Of a DNA stretch of 64,000 nucleotides, positions 45,401 through 53,227 are shown piece by piece. Both the position numbers and the translations under genes were made by a program. Below the pieces are notes generated by a model. It ran no database searches and was not told the DNA's origin. It saw nothing but the letters and a program-made list of their open reading frames with translations. How positions within the stretch are numbered: position 1 is the first letter of the stretch; each line of letters opens with the position of its first letter. The stretch is from Symbiodinium natans. Its lineage: Eukaryota > Sar > Dinophyceae > Suessiales > Symbiodiniaceae. The stretch lies in the NCBI GenBank assembly GCA_905221605.1, contig CAJNDS010000513.1, forward strand, positions 145,682 to 209,681. The letters are read 5' to 3'.

Positions 45401-48400
45401 TCTTGGCGGGTCTCCCCCCGCGACGCTTTGTCGCGTTCTTTGCCAAGGTGAACCGATTTTTTCTGCCCGTCATTGGGGCCGGAAGAACCACCCATCGGAA
45501 CATTGCCACGAATCGCAGTTCTCTTTGAATCCCTTTCTTGCAAAAGGATTTCCCGCATGCGGTGCACAGCCTTGGTCTCTTCCTCGCTTGAATCGCTTGA
45601 GGAAGCGGCATAAGAAACCAAAGCCTCCGCCTGATCATCATCGTCCACCACATCTGCCCACGCTCTGCTGAACCGATACGACAACCCACCACGAGGCTTC
45701 AGTTCCAGTGGTTTTGGTTTCTCCACCACTTCCGCCGGTTGTGCTCGTCGCTGTGAGCGAGAGCGTGGCACCTGTCGCACCTGTTTTTTGTCCAGCAAGG
45801 GCCTTCCCCTTTTCACAGGGTTTGATCTGGACCGATACTTTTTTGTTGGTGGATTCACCGGTGGCATTCCAACTCCCACCAACTTCAGCTTCTGTACACA
45901 CAGCGGAGACCTCTGCGCAAGCGTCCAAGCGTCACGGTACTTGACCTTATCAAAAAGCTCCCGATAGGAGCCTCTTGGCATCGTTTTTGCACCGGAGTCT
46001 TCAGCTTCACGCACCTGAGTGAGGGTTCGCACCGCCGCTCTTCCAGTCCCTTTGTTCCCAGAAGATTGTTGTACCCGTACAGATGCATCAGAAGGAACTG
46101 CCTTTTCCGGTCCTCCCGGTCGATATCGGACCTCACCCACCAATTGTAGAATTTTGCATGCGGTCACCTTGTTGATCCCTTTGTCAACCAAATCTTCCAC
46201 AAAGATGAACTCTTGCAAGTCCGACACATTGGTCACACCAAGGGTAATCATCACCTCACTTACATGAGGGGTATACACCCACAGGTGTTGGTTGCGAGCC
46301 ATCCAGTTTTCAATTGGCTCCTCTGGATTGTGAAGCTGAGTGCTAGTAGATGCAGCCACCGAATTCTTTTGTTCATCAGCCTCTTCTTCATCCAGAATAC
46401 CCTTTTCACCATCTTTTTGTGACACATTGGTCATCTGCAGCGCCTTTGGTGCTGAGGAGGACGAAGATTCTGCTCCCCCACTTACCGGTGGTTGAAAAGC
46501 GTTCCTGTCGGGAATCTCCAATCCCTTTGCCCTTTGAAAGGACACATGGTTTGCCACATTCACCAAATGCTTCAACTGGGCCAGCCGGTCCTCAGACATC
46601 TCTTCGTGAGAATACTTGCAGCCAAATCGCACACGACATCTCCCTTTGAGATAATAGTCGAAACAGCAATGGTGGAACCCCGCGTCCCTTAGTGCCCTTC
46701 TGGAAGCATTGTCCCAAGATTTGCCAGGCTCCCAGGTCCCTTCCAATGCCATGTCATCGTCGTGGAGATACCTGCACGCAGTCCCATACTTACAACCACT
46801 TTGATTGTAATACAGACACAGCCGTTTCTTCGTTTCACCCAGCGTAGGCTCACCTTTTGATGTCCCTTTGCCATAGTTGTACTGGGCACGGAAGGCCGAA
46901 TCCTCCCGCTCCTGCTGCACCTCATCCACTGTACCTTCATCAGTTGGAGGGCCACCGATGTCCCCATCCTCGTCACCAGTTTTTTGGCTGTTCTTTGGCT
47001 CAGTTGGCTCTCCTTGAGGCCACCCTTCACCGTAGCGACGATGTTCATAGGAACACCCATCTCCATTTCGACACCTCCCTTGATTGAAGAACCTGCACAG
47101 CTTACTGTATCCAAGTGACACAGTCTTCGGAGTCGTGTGAGCCTTTTTGTACTGATCGGGATCCATATAGGCTTCTATTGGCCTGTTTTCCCTCTTACTC
47201 ATCTCCTCGACTGCACCGTCAAGCTCTTGCAGAAATCGCTTGGTGTCCAACCACAGCTCGTTCCAAAGCTCATCTTTCCCTTTGCTCAGCAACATTGCCA
47301 CCGCCTCACCCACAACTGGTCCACTAAATCTTCTTTTCTTGCGCGCCAGTTCGTAGAGCGCATCGTGGTACTGCTTCCGGGAAAAAGTGGTTGTCTCTTC
47401 CACACCGACACGTTCTTTCTCCTCAGGCTTCCAATCATCACTTAGCAAGATGTTGTATGCGCTCCGAGCCTCATTATTCAGGAATGCATGATCTGCAATA
47501 CACTCCAGAATCACATCCATTGAACGACCCAGCAACATCCCAGTGATTTTGCCCACGTAGTCATTATCAATTGTTTCATCTTCCAGGAGATTTCGACAGA
47601 TCTTCTCTCCATAGAGCTGTTTCTGCTCCGCCTCCTCTTGTTCCTTCGAGGATGCTTTTGACTCGGCAAACCACTCACGAGACTGCGGTTCCTCTGACTT
47701 CCAGTCCCATTGACCATCGGAACCTTTGTACCATTGACCAGTCTGCCATGAGCCTGTCCACCATGTACCCCAGCCGCTGTCCTTCCATTTGCGCAGCCTT
47801 GGAGAGGAATCCTCCTCGTTCTCTTCCAAAACCAGAAAGGTGTCCAAGATTATGGTACCATCATCTTCCACTCGTTTCACTGTTCCATTGACAGTATCAC
47901 CAAATTGGAACTGATGTACATTGTTCCCTTCTGCAGGAATCAATACATTTAGATCACCATAGTCCAAAAAAGCTCCATACCCATTGATGCAGCGCACTAG
48001 ACCAGTGATCTTATCTCCCTCTTCATAGCAATGTGTCCCAGGTGATTCCAAGGCTCCCGCTCGGGGCACTCTCTTTGCATGCTCTTCAGAAACCATCTCT
48101 GTATCATCGGCTCCTGGCGCATCCTTTGTCTTCACCTTTGGGTCACACTGCTCGTCCTGTTCCACGAGTCCCACAAGCTCATCTTTTTTGTGCTCTTGGA
48201 TTTCAGGACCTCCCTTTTTCTCTGCCAAAGGCTTTGCCTCATCTGCTTCAGTTCGCTCGGTGTCGACTTCCGGTGAACTTCCAGACGGCAACGCTTCTCC
48301 CTTCATGGGAGTGGACCCATCATTGGTGTCCTTTGTCACACCTTCTGCAGCAGGCAAATTTTCTTCCGCTGCAGGGCGATTGAGTTGATCATCCACGGCA

Positions 48401-49998
48401 GGCACACTTTCTTCCACCGCAGGCTCCTTTGGTTCCATGGTTTCCAAAGGAGAATTGCCACCATCATTGACCACAGCTGCCTCATTGGCTCCGGTGTAGT
48501 CCTTGTCATTTCGTTCCTCGCGGCTAACTTCAGGTTGCACCAGTGCGTCCACCTGTGAACCTCCATCATCAGCTGCTGCGGAGACCTGCGCCCCATTGTT
48601 GCAGTCGCCCGTGGAACGTACCACCATATGCACCTCAACCCGTGCCTCATTCGCACTCCAGGTACTATCTGGCGCATCGACCCGCGCTTCATTGGCGCTC
48701 CAGGCCTCATCTTTCTGATCAACCGTGTCTCCAGCAGTTTCAGAAGATTCCTTTTCCCTTTGAATGGCAGAATTCTCGGCACCAAACGAAGAGACTTCCT
48801 CAGTCGTAATGCACAACTTTTTCTCTTCGTCATCCAAATCTCCAGGGCCATCTTCCTGAACGACAGGCACCACATCCACCACTCGCTCTTCTGCAGCCGA
48901 CACAATTCCGATCTCCACATTGGGCATTTTTTCTTCTGGACCCACCGATTCCACCGCTGCCACACCCTCAGAAAGCATCCCCATTTCTTCCCGATCCAGA
49001 TGTTGAGCTTCAGCGATGTCTGCTCGGTTTCCAGAAATCCCCTCTTCATCAGGAGAACCCGAGGTCGGGGCGTCACCACCACCCCTAGGACCGCTATCCC
49101 CGATAGTAGAGGAAAAATCCTTTTCACTTACACTATTTACACCGCTGTTCACACTTTCCATGCTACCCTGCTGTGCCCTAGAAGACTCAGTAGATGACGG
49201 AGACGAGGTAGCACCCAGCGCTGGCTCATCTTCCACAGGGACAATGCCCATTCCAACACCTGGCCCCTCGCTATTTCCAGCCATTCCAGTCCTCTTAGGC
49301 CCCACCCATTGGGTATCTCCAGTGTCCAAGCAGTAAAAATATTCTCTCCCATCCTCATGAAAATGGCGTTCCCATGTCTTCCCATCGCAGTCGATGATTG
49401 GAAGGTCAGCAGCTTGAGACGCTTTGCCTCCACCATCAGCGTATAAGTCTTCATCTGACTCCTGCTGTATTCTTGCTGCCTCCAATTCCAGGATTTCTCC
49501 TTCGCTCATCACCATAGCAACAGGAACGACTCCTTCTGCGTCCCCAACAACGAGGATACTGCTTTTTGTCGCAGCAACAGGCGCAGTTTCTTCCACTTCA
49601 CCTGTCAACAGATCACCACTTTCAGCCGCGAAACTCACCTTGTTGCGAGCTCGCTTGGAAACAGGGATAACATCCCCAACCAGTTCTGTCTGGCACCCTT
49701 GCTCCACCATCTTTGACGTAGAGGAGCTTGTTGTTGGCGCTCCCGTTGATTCAGCAGATTCCGCAGCTCGAAGAAGATGCCCATGTTTGCTCAGAAGGCG
49801 CAGCAAAACTGCTTCCATCTGGTCTTCCAGTCCTTCCACCACCGGCTTCTCTTCGCCACGCATACCACCAACATCAACCAGAGCTTCCTCATTGGGAACG
49901 ACTTTTTCACCCGTTGCAGACCTTTTGACACCACCTTCACCTTGGCCCACATTGGAGCTTGATGATGCCACCCCAGTCCGTAACCAGTTGGTCGCCAT
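42388..49998 (-). CDS. giant Gag-like CCCH zinc-finger protein of the retroelement
   Basis: An uninterrupted 2536-residue ORF begins with MATNWLRTGV about 50 bp after the primer-binding site. A WW-type module lies at about residues 205-232 (aromatic core YFYC, final TQWVGP). An S1-like nucleic-acid-binding fold lies at about 660-715 (GLVRCINGYGAFLDYG). A Trp-rich stretch follows at about 733-775. Two clusters of three CCCH fingers sit near 964-1133 and 2193-2276, with spacings C-x7/8/9-C-x5-C-x3-H. Long acidic and charged linkers separate these parts. Nucleic-acid binding is strongly implied, fitting an RNA-packaging Gag role, but this is inference. No YxDD polymerase box, HHCC integrase finger or protease was found; the DTG near residue 223 belongs to the WW module. 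The reading frame appears to shift near its 3' end at an A5 run. A host RNA-binding gene captured by an LTR element is the main alternative. Confidence 0.8.
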   Translation of the reverse strand: MATNWLRTGVASSSSNVGQGEGGVKRSATGEKVVPNEEALVDVGGMRGEEKPVVEGLEDQMEAVLLRLLSKHGHLLRAAESAESTGAPTTSSSTSKMVEQGCQTELVGDVIPVSKRARNKVSFAAESGDLLTGEVEETAPVAATKSSILVVGDAEGVVPVAMVMSEGEILELEAARIQQESDEDLYADGGGKASQAADLPIIDCDGKTWERHFHEDGREYFYCLDTGDTQWVGPKRTGMAGNSEGPGVGMGIVPVEDEPALGATSSPSSTESSRAQQGSMESVNSGVNSVSEKDFSSTIGDSGPRGGGDAPTSGSPDEEGISGNRADIAEAQHLDREEMGMLSEGVAAVESVGPEEKMPNVEIGIVSAAEERVVDVVPVVQEDGPGDLDDEEKKLCITTEEVSSFGAENSAIQREKESSETAGDTVDQKDEAWSANEARVDAPDSTWSANEARVEVHMVVRSTGDCNNGAQVSAAADDGGSQVDALVQPEVSREERNDKDYTGANEAAVVNDGGNSPLETMEPKEPAVEESVPAVDDQLNRPAAEENLPAAEGVTKDTNDGSTPMKGEALPSGSSPEVDTERTEADEAKPLAEKKGGPEIQEHKKDELVGLVEQDEQCDPKVKTKDAPGADDTEMVSEEHAKRVPRAGALESPGTHCYEEGDKITGLVRCINGYGAFLDYGDLNVLIPAEGNNVHQFQFGDTVNGTVKRVEDDGTIILDTFLVLEENEEDSSPRLRKWKDSGWGTWWTGSWQTGQWYKGSDGQWDWKSEEPQSREWFAESKASSKEQEEAEQKQLYGEKICRNLLEDETIDNDYVGKITGMLLGRSMDVILECIADHAFLNNEARSAYNILLSDDWKPEEKERVGVEETTTFSRKQYHDALYELARKKRRFSGPVVGEAVAMLLSKGKDELWNELWLDTKRFLQELDGAVEEMSKRENRPIEAYMDPDQYKKAHTTPKTVSLGYSKLCRFFNQGRCRNGDGCSYEHRRYGEGWPQGEPTEPKNSQKTGDEDGDIGGPPTDEGTVDEVQQEREDSAFRAQYNYGKGTSKGEPTLGETKKRLCLYYNQSGCKYGTACRYLHDDDMALEGTWEPGKSWDNASRRALRDAGFHHCCFDYYLKGRCRVRFGCKYSHEEMSEDRLAQLKHLVNVANHVSFQRAKGLEIPDRNAFQPPVSGGAESSSSSAPKALQMTNVSQKDGEKGILDEEEADEQKNSVAASTSTQLHNPEEPIENWMARNQHLWVYTPHVSEVMITLGVTNVSDLQEFIFVEDLVDKGINKVTACKILQLVGEVRYRPGGPEKAVPSDASVRVQQSSGNKGTGRAAVRTLTQVREAEDSGAKTMPRGSYRELFDKVKYRDAWTLAQRSPLCVQKLKLVGVGMPPVNPPTKKYRSRSNPVKRGRPLLDKKQVRQVPRSRSQRRAQPAEVVEKPKPLELKPRGGLSYRFSRAWADVVDDDDQAEALVSYAASSSDSSEEETKAVHRMREILLQERDSKRTAIRGNVPMGGSSGPNDGQKKSVHLGKERDKASRGETRQEVTSQVFSLPHPSRRTEQSQKRARDGSVIVGSLAVGSTDEVLPGQGVAGQVNGSEGDQVLPGQEVAGQETALEGAVQIPGEETDQNEGEGGSNDLRGDKAKELDGGLVRSDLQQLLVKGLLNRIYWKVAVGKLPVGQRDCQKGSNKMDRNLVISMSSEGASEQDENLALEDDADQPMGDGAMVVLVYDPRTLIQSPTTDWVMRRGLADRSIWPAMAYTAQRICAEMVQVDELNAQLNTGRLLFERRDQGYYCDLHHSFHDNPCLPVVGNYPLSVMGALLSPGLEKEFRDTGKFGTAMEAIAYDWSRSPGMEVHVELMARVANLVAPFLKLGGQGTVVNSEFLWQHGKDQMMEFLQAATCADQLEVLWNRMDDDADEEVDPTGMVLEIPDQQDAVLDQGNNESLIPIEDAGGETLGDTGRDGKAPEVSPEEETSSGSSRLAGTRIFLWSVYSRVASNFSTQDRTTGKIFDSTKGYPGEGPNNGDNPSSKRNLPWISEDYLDEVVSKKMERSSDMDGLEGSVPGSEGSLEKVEVENVTASKILMALWKKGYRAGYRRLCRLNVSGCKVGTMKRPIKRVQKIGTRKALMKKFNVFGSSQRGSGAGGKPIMKVVGPRPGFPAVLQASNTDSTWGEGSSSQAHGNVHVEQNRPMDRFEAERLEKRKKGFCYWFSKGKDRCKFGEDCKFIHSEDDVVLHSYWCKYYVAGRICFAGKTCAFSHDATGVRCIQFAQSGKCRYGDKCVFEHGDPPNEQRPRSPRTPPRDGPRRSSGAKGGEEEISPEQFDDGEEYSMTYDDDTKMSELLMEAISILSNGKPDLARAEADPLFKLLKFKGDADQMDREWVSWTDDMLSVLELHEVVKSYDVSLEEVEEWVNDLRIWFERANLEEEKDPKRGKKRSLERESSKDVPAEKEVVETSETEVIVEEEAKKVKKKRKPVVIEDPYTLLVPKPKKMPATIEKSGSSSNAAVSAGEKGLEGARKVNRRWKGEEEGEKSKSQKGRSGGGEWS
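42498..42520 (-). other. coding sequence upstream of the A5 run
   Basis: Sense codons before the run (SSSNAAVSAG) are in the main frame and look natural, which places the frame disturbance at the run itself rather than upstream. Confidence 0.5.
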
Positions 49999-50050
49999 GG
50001 CTTCAAGTTTCCACCCTAAAGCCGAAACACAAACCGCAGGGAACCTAATT

Positions 50051-50063
50051 TGGGCTCATAACC
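50051..50063 (-). promoter_or_regulatory. primer-binding site, initiator tRNA-Met anticodon arm
   Basis: The minus strand reads GGTTATGAGCCCA immediately after the LTR end. Its complement, GGGCTCATAACC, equals the anticodon-arm sequence found in yeast-type initiator tRNA-Met and differs by one base from the animal form. Drosophila copia is known to prime with a 5' half of initiator tRNA-Met pairing at this same region rather than with the tRNA 3' end. The position and match argue for copia-type half-tRNA priming here. Confidence 0.75.
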
Positions 50064-50286
50064 TACGGGGGGAACCCGAAGGGGGACGAGAAACCGAAAA
50101 GTCAACCCCAACAGAATCCCTTGATTTCCCTGGATCAACCACACAACAAACCCAAACCACAGGGCACTCACCTTTTACTACCAGGCACATGGCCCAGTCT
50201 GGAGCCATAAAAAATGATTTCCGGGTATATTACCCCTTTCAACTTCCAACACTAACTCTTTTTACAATACCAGTTGCAGCTCCGCA
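50064..50286 (-). repeat. 5' LTR of the retroelement
   Basis: This is the upstream LTR in the direction of transcription, 223 bp. It starts with TG at 50286-50285 and ends GTA at 50066-50064, immediately before the primer-binding site. It is identical to the 3' LTR except for one base (G at 50201 versus T at 41716, plus strand). It should carry the promoter, but I cannot point to a TATA box with confidence. Confidence 0.9.
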
Positions 50287-50309
50287 CCCCCGCCCCCCCC
50301 CCCCCGGCC

Positions 50310-50630
50310 ACCCACCATTCAATGGCCGAGACTCTTTCCCTACGACACCCGGACGATGTGACTCAGTTCGGGACTCCACCACCCCCAAACAGTCACAGTG
50401 TCCTGAATACACGACATACTTGGCTTTAAACAGCAGGCCCCCACGAGCACGACCCAAGAAGGAATCAAAAGGGTACGCTTTTTGGATTAAAGGGGGCTTA
50501 TCAGGGAACCTAAGACCTAAAAAAAGGAATAAGGGCCTACCCCGGGTCCTAGACGCTATACAGCTTTCACCCTTCGTTCTTGAGGGTGCAACACAAGGGA
50601 GGGGCTTTCGGATAAACTCCCTGATCCTTA
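50310..50630 (-). CDS. candidate exons on the 5' side of the retroelement
   Basis: The frame is open from REFIRKPLPCVAPSRTKGES (about 50630-50552), through an introner-like copy (about 50470-50550), into GGLLFKAKYVVYSGHCDCLG and SRTESHRPGVVGKE (50460-50310). It ends in a G tract into which the retroelement inserted. Whether the foldback part is spliced out cannot be told. Confidence 0.35.
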
Positions 50631-50863
50631 TAGCCCTAAACCCTGAATCCCGAAATCCTCCGAGACGATAACCCAAAAAAGCCCACAAAAAACTCTAAAA
50701 AACCCGAAAGCCCCTCAACCCTAAGGCCCTGAAGCTCCAAAACTTCAACACCCGAAGCCGCCCAAGGCGCCCCCATGAAACCCGAAACCCGAAACCCAAA
50801 ACCCAAAACCCTAAACCCTAAACCCTAAACCTCTCTTACATACATAGTTTAAATGTTGGGGAC

Positions 50864-51046
50864 TTGCTGGACAAGGTCGCCGTTTTACTGGGCAAGGTCG
50901 CTGTTGTACTGGGCAAGGTCGCCGTTTTACTGGGCAAGGTCGCTGTTGTACTGGGCAAGGTCGCCGTTTTACTGGGCAAGGTCGCCGTTTTACTGGGCAA
51001 GGTCGCCGTGTTACTGGGCAAGGTCGCCGTGTTACTGGGCAAGGTG
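50864..51046 (+). repeat. 21-bp tandem repeat
   Basis: Nearly nine copies of TACTGGGCAAGGTCGCYGTT. The unit is a multiple of three, so all frames stay open and encode repeats such as LLGKVAV; there is no other sign of coding. Confidence 0.9.
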
Positions 51047-51415
51047 GTTTTAGGGTTCAGGGCTGGCTTTAGGGTTCAGGCCCCATTCTGGGTTGGCTCT
51101 TTAGGGTTCAGGGCCTAGTCTGGTCTAAGTTGATCTGGGCTGGCTTTAGGGTTCAGGGCCTACTCTGGGCTGGCTTTAGGGTTCAGGCCCCACTCTGGAC
51201 TGGCTTAGGGTTCAGGCCCCACTCTGGGCTGGCTTTAGGGTTCAGGGCCTAGTCTGGTCTGTGGCTTTGGGGTTCAGGGCGTACTCTGGGCCGGCTTTAG
51301 GGTTTAGGGTCTAGCCTGGGCTGCTTTTCGGGGCTTTAGGGCTCAGGCCCCACTATATGGGCTGGGTTTAGGGTTCAGAGGGCTTCAAGGCCCGCTCTTT
51401 TCTGGGTTGGCTTTA
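51047..51415 (+). repeat. degenerate repeat of about 38 bp
   Basis: Units of GGGCTGGCTTTAGGGTTCAG plus GCCCCACTCT or GGCCTACTCT recur about nine times, containing a telomere-like core. Confidence 0.8.
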
Positions 51416-51639
51416 GGGTTGTTGTCTTGTCGCCTGAATTTATAAATATAAGTGAAATATTTTCATAATGTTATGGGATTCTTTGGGCGGGTGGGTATTT
51501 TTCCAACGCTCGATGAAGTGCTTGACTAGTGAATGCTTGGACTTGAGATGCTGAACCCTAAAACCTAAACCCTACACCCTAAACTCTAAACCCTAAACCC
51601 TAAACCCCGGTAAGCCACCAGACCCGAGGGTCTAAGGTC

Positions 51640-51740
51640 TTGGGATCTTCCCCCTTATCCCAACAGTCCTTAGTAGAGATGATAGTACCCGCCTACCACA
51701 ATCCCCATTAAGGACTGCTAGTATAAGGGGACCATCCCAA
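51640..51740. mobile_element. foldback element, TTGGGATGTTCCCCC family
   Basis: A 101-bp near-palindrome: TTGGGATCTTCCCCCTTAT at the left, GTATAAGGGGACCATCCCAA at the right, with CAGTCCTTAGTAG/CATTAAGGACTG inside. About ten full or partial relatives lie in the window. Confidence 0.7.
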
Positions 51741-51901
51741 CCTAAGCCCCTTTGCCCACCGCCCGCAAAAAACCCTACACCCTACACCCTACACCCTACA
51801 CCCTACACCCTAAACCCTAAACCCTAAACCCTAAACCCTAAACCCTAAACCCTAAACCCTAGACCCTAAACCCTAAACCCTAAACCCTAAACCCACACCC
51901 C

Positions 51902-51987
51902 GCAAAAAAGAAGGTCGGGGCTCCCCACTCCGAACGCGCTAAGGAGCAGCAGAACGGCGTCGGTGCCGGGAATATTCATCAACTCTA
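51902..51987 (+). CDS. candidate C-terminal exon, strand ambiguous
   Basis: The plus strand reads AKKKVGAPHSERAKEQQNGV then GAGNIHQL and TAA, a basic hydrophilic tail. The minus strand is equally open and encodes a hydrophobic stretch (DAVLLLLSAFGVG). Only one can be right. Confidence 0.28.
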
Positions 51988-52018
51988 ACCTGTGGCTCTA
52001 GCTTCTCTTGCTATTGGG

Positions 52019-52110
52019 TTTAGGGTTTGGGGTTTGGGGTTTGGGGTTTGGGGTTTGGGGTTTGGGGTTTGGGGTTTGGGGTTTGGGGTTTGGGGTTTGG
52101 GGTTTGGGTT
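52019..52110 (+). repeat. variant array TTTGGGG
   Basis: About 12 units in which the A of TTTAGGG is G. Similar arrays lie at 39718-39840 and 55730-55775. Confidence 0.9.
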
Positions 52111-52404
52111 TGGGTTTAGGGGTTTGGGTTTAGGGAAATTGCGGTTTAGGGTTTAGCTTTCTCACGCTATTTGGTTCGCGAAACATAAACGTGATTCTAC
52201 CAAAGGGAACACCGCGCAAAATACAGTAGAGGAATCGTGAAACAATGCTGAGGAAGCCATTGGAAGCAACGAAAGGGAGAACGAGCACAAAACCCCGTTA
52301 AACAACTTTGTCAATAACATGTTACATCTTTGAATGAAATCGTAAACCCTAAGCCCTAAACCCTAAACCCCAACTCCCAAATCCTCACCCCTATCCTCCT
52401 GCCC

Positions 52405-52722
52405 TTGTCTTGTGTCCAGGTGCGCCAACATGTTTTGATGAACTTCACCTTCCTACAGGAGGCGAACCAACGGAAATCAACCAACCAACAGGATGATATG
52501 CAACCAACAACAAAAGCAACAAAACAACAGGATGAGAACCAGAAACACAACGAACCAATAGGAGCAGAAGCCAAGACAAGATCAACTCAAAACCACAGGA
52601 GGAAAACCCAAAACAAAATCGACAACCGCAGGGGAACACCAAACAAGATCACCTTCCTTTGGGAAGGGCTTTTAGGCAACGGTATTCACCTTACGCTCAG
52701 GCCTTGTTTACAAACAGAGTAA
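52405..52722 (+). CDS. low-complexity Asn/Gln/Lys-rich ORF, doubtful
   Basis: A 105-codon frame covers an imperfect tandem array of about 50 bp per unit marked by AACAGGATGA/ACAGGAGGA and AAAACCC. Rich in N, Q, K and T; probably repeat-derived. Confidence 0.2.
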   Translation: MSCVQVRQHVLMNFTFLQEANQRKSTNQQDDMQPTTKATKQQDENQKHNEPIGAEAKTRSTQNHRRKTQNKIDNRRGTPNKITFLWEGLLGNGIHLTLRPCLQTE

Positions 52723-53125
52723 GGTGAGAAAACGGGAATGGGCAAGAAGGCTAAGGGTTGAGGGGATTTAGGTTCTGGTGGGTGTTAGGGTCTTAGGGGG
52801 TTGGGGCGTTCGGGGCCTTGGGGGTTTTGACATTTGAGGGAGTCTTTGCTTCTTTTTCTCTCAGTTTGGGTCTTTAGAGGGTTTGGCGGGTTTAACGTTG
52901 GTGTTTTCCCCCAACCCTAACGACCCCTCAAAGCCCTCAGAGCAAAGACCCTCAAGTCCTGAACCCTAAACCCTAAACCCTAAACCCAAACCCTCTCAAC
53001 TCGACCCCTCCGTCCTCCACCCTCAACTCCGGGCCTTAAAGCCCTAACCACCACACCCCTAAGTCCCCCTACGTCCCCCAAAGTCCCCCTAAACCACCCC
53101 CTAACCCCCCCAACCCCCTTAGACC

Positions 53126-53227
53126 CATGTTCACCCTTATACTAGCAGTCCCAATAGGGCTTCTAGTCGGGGGTACGAGTACTACAATCCCTACTAAGGA
53201 CTGTTCGTATAAGGGGGAAGATCCCAA
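53126..53227. mobile_element. foldback element, TTGGGATGTTCCCCC family
   Basis: CTTATACTAGCAGTCCC on the left pairs with GGACTGTTCGTATAAG on the right; the right end is GGGGGAAGATCCCAA. A half copy of the same family follows at 53341-53401. Confidence 0.65.

Larger units (their letters stand above)
41579..50286 (-). mobile_element. LTR retroelement, gag-only, copia-like priming
   Basis: Two direct repeats, 41579-41801 and 50064-50286, align without gaps at a constant offset of 8485 and differ only at 41716/50201, so the insertion is recent. Read on the minus strand the element starts TGCGGAGCTGC and ends CCCCGTA. It is bordered by CCCCC on both sides (41574-41578 and 50287-50291), a plausible 5-bp target duplication, though the flanks are C-rich and this alone is weak. 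Internal marks sit exactly where expected: a primer-binding site directly after the 5' LTR and a purine tract directly before the 3' LTR. The 8.7-kb body holds one giant ORF with CCCH zinc fingers and no recognisable polymerase, integrase or protease, so mobilisation would have to be in trans. An ordinary gene with chance repeats is ruled out by the paired LTR, PBS and PPT. Confidence 0.9.

Noticed and set aside
49290-49340. DTG triplet in the giant ORF as a retroviral-type aspartic protease
   Set aside because: It lies within a WW-type module (YFYC then DTGDTQWVGP) and has no downstream protease features.
42987-49928. Plus-strand ORFs of 60-415 codons opposite the giant ORF
   Set aside because: They are antisense shadows of a long GC-balanced coding region and show no domain of their own.
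50864-51118. Repetitive LLGKVAV protein
   Set aside because: The 21-bp repeat keeps all frames open; there is no start context, splice signal or non-repeat coding part.
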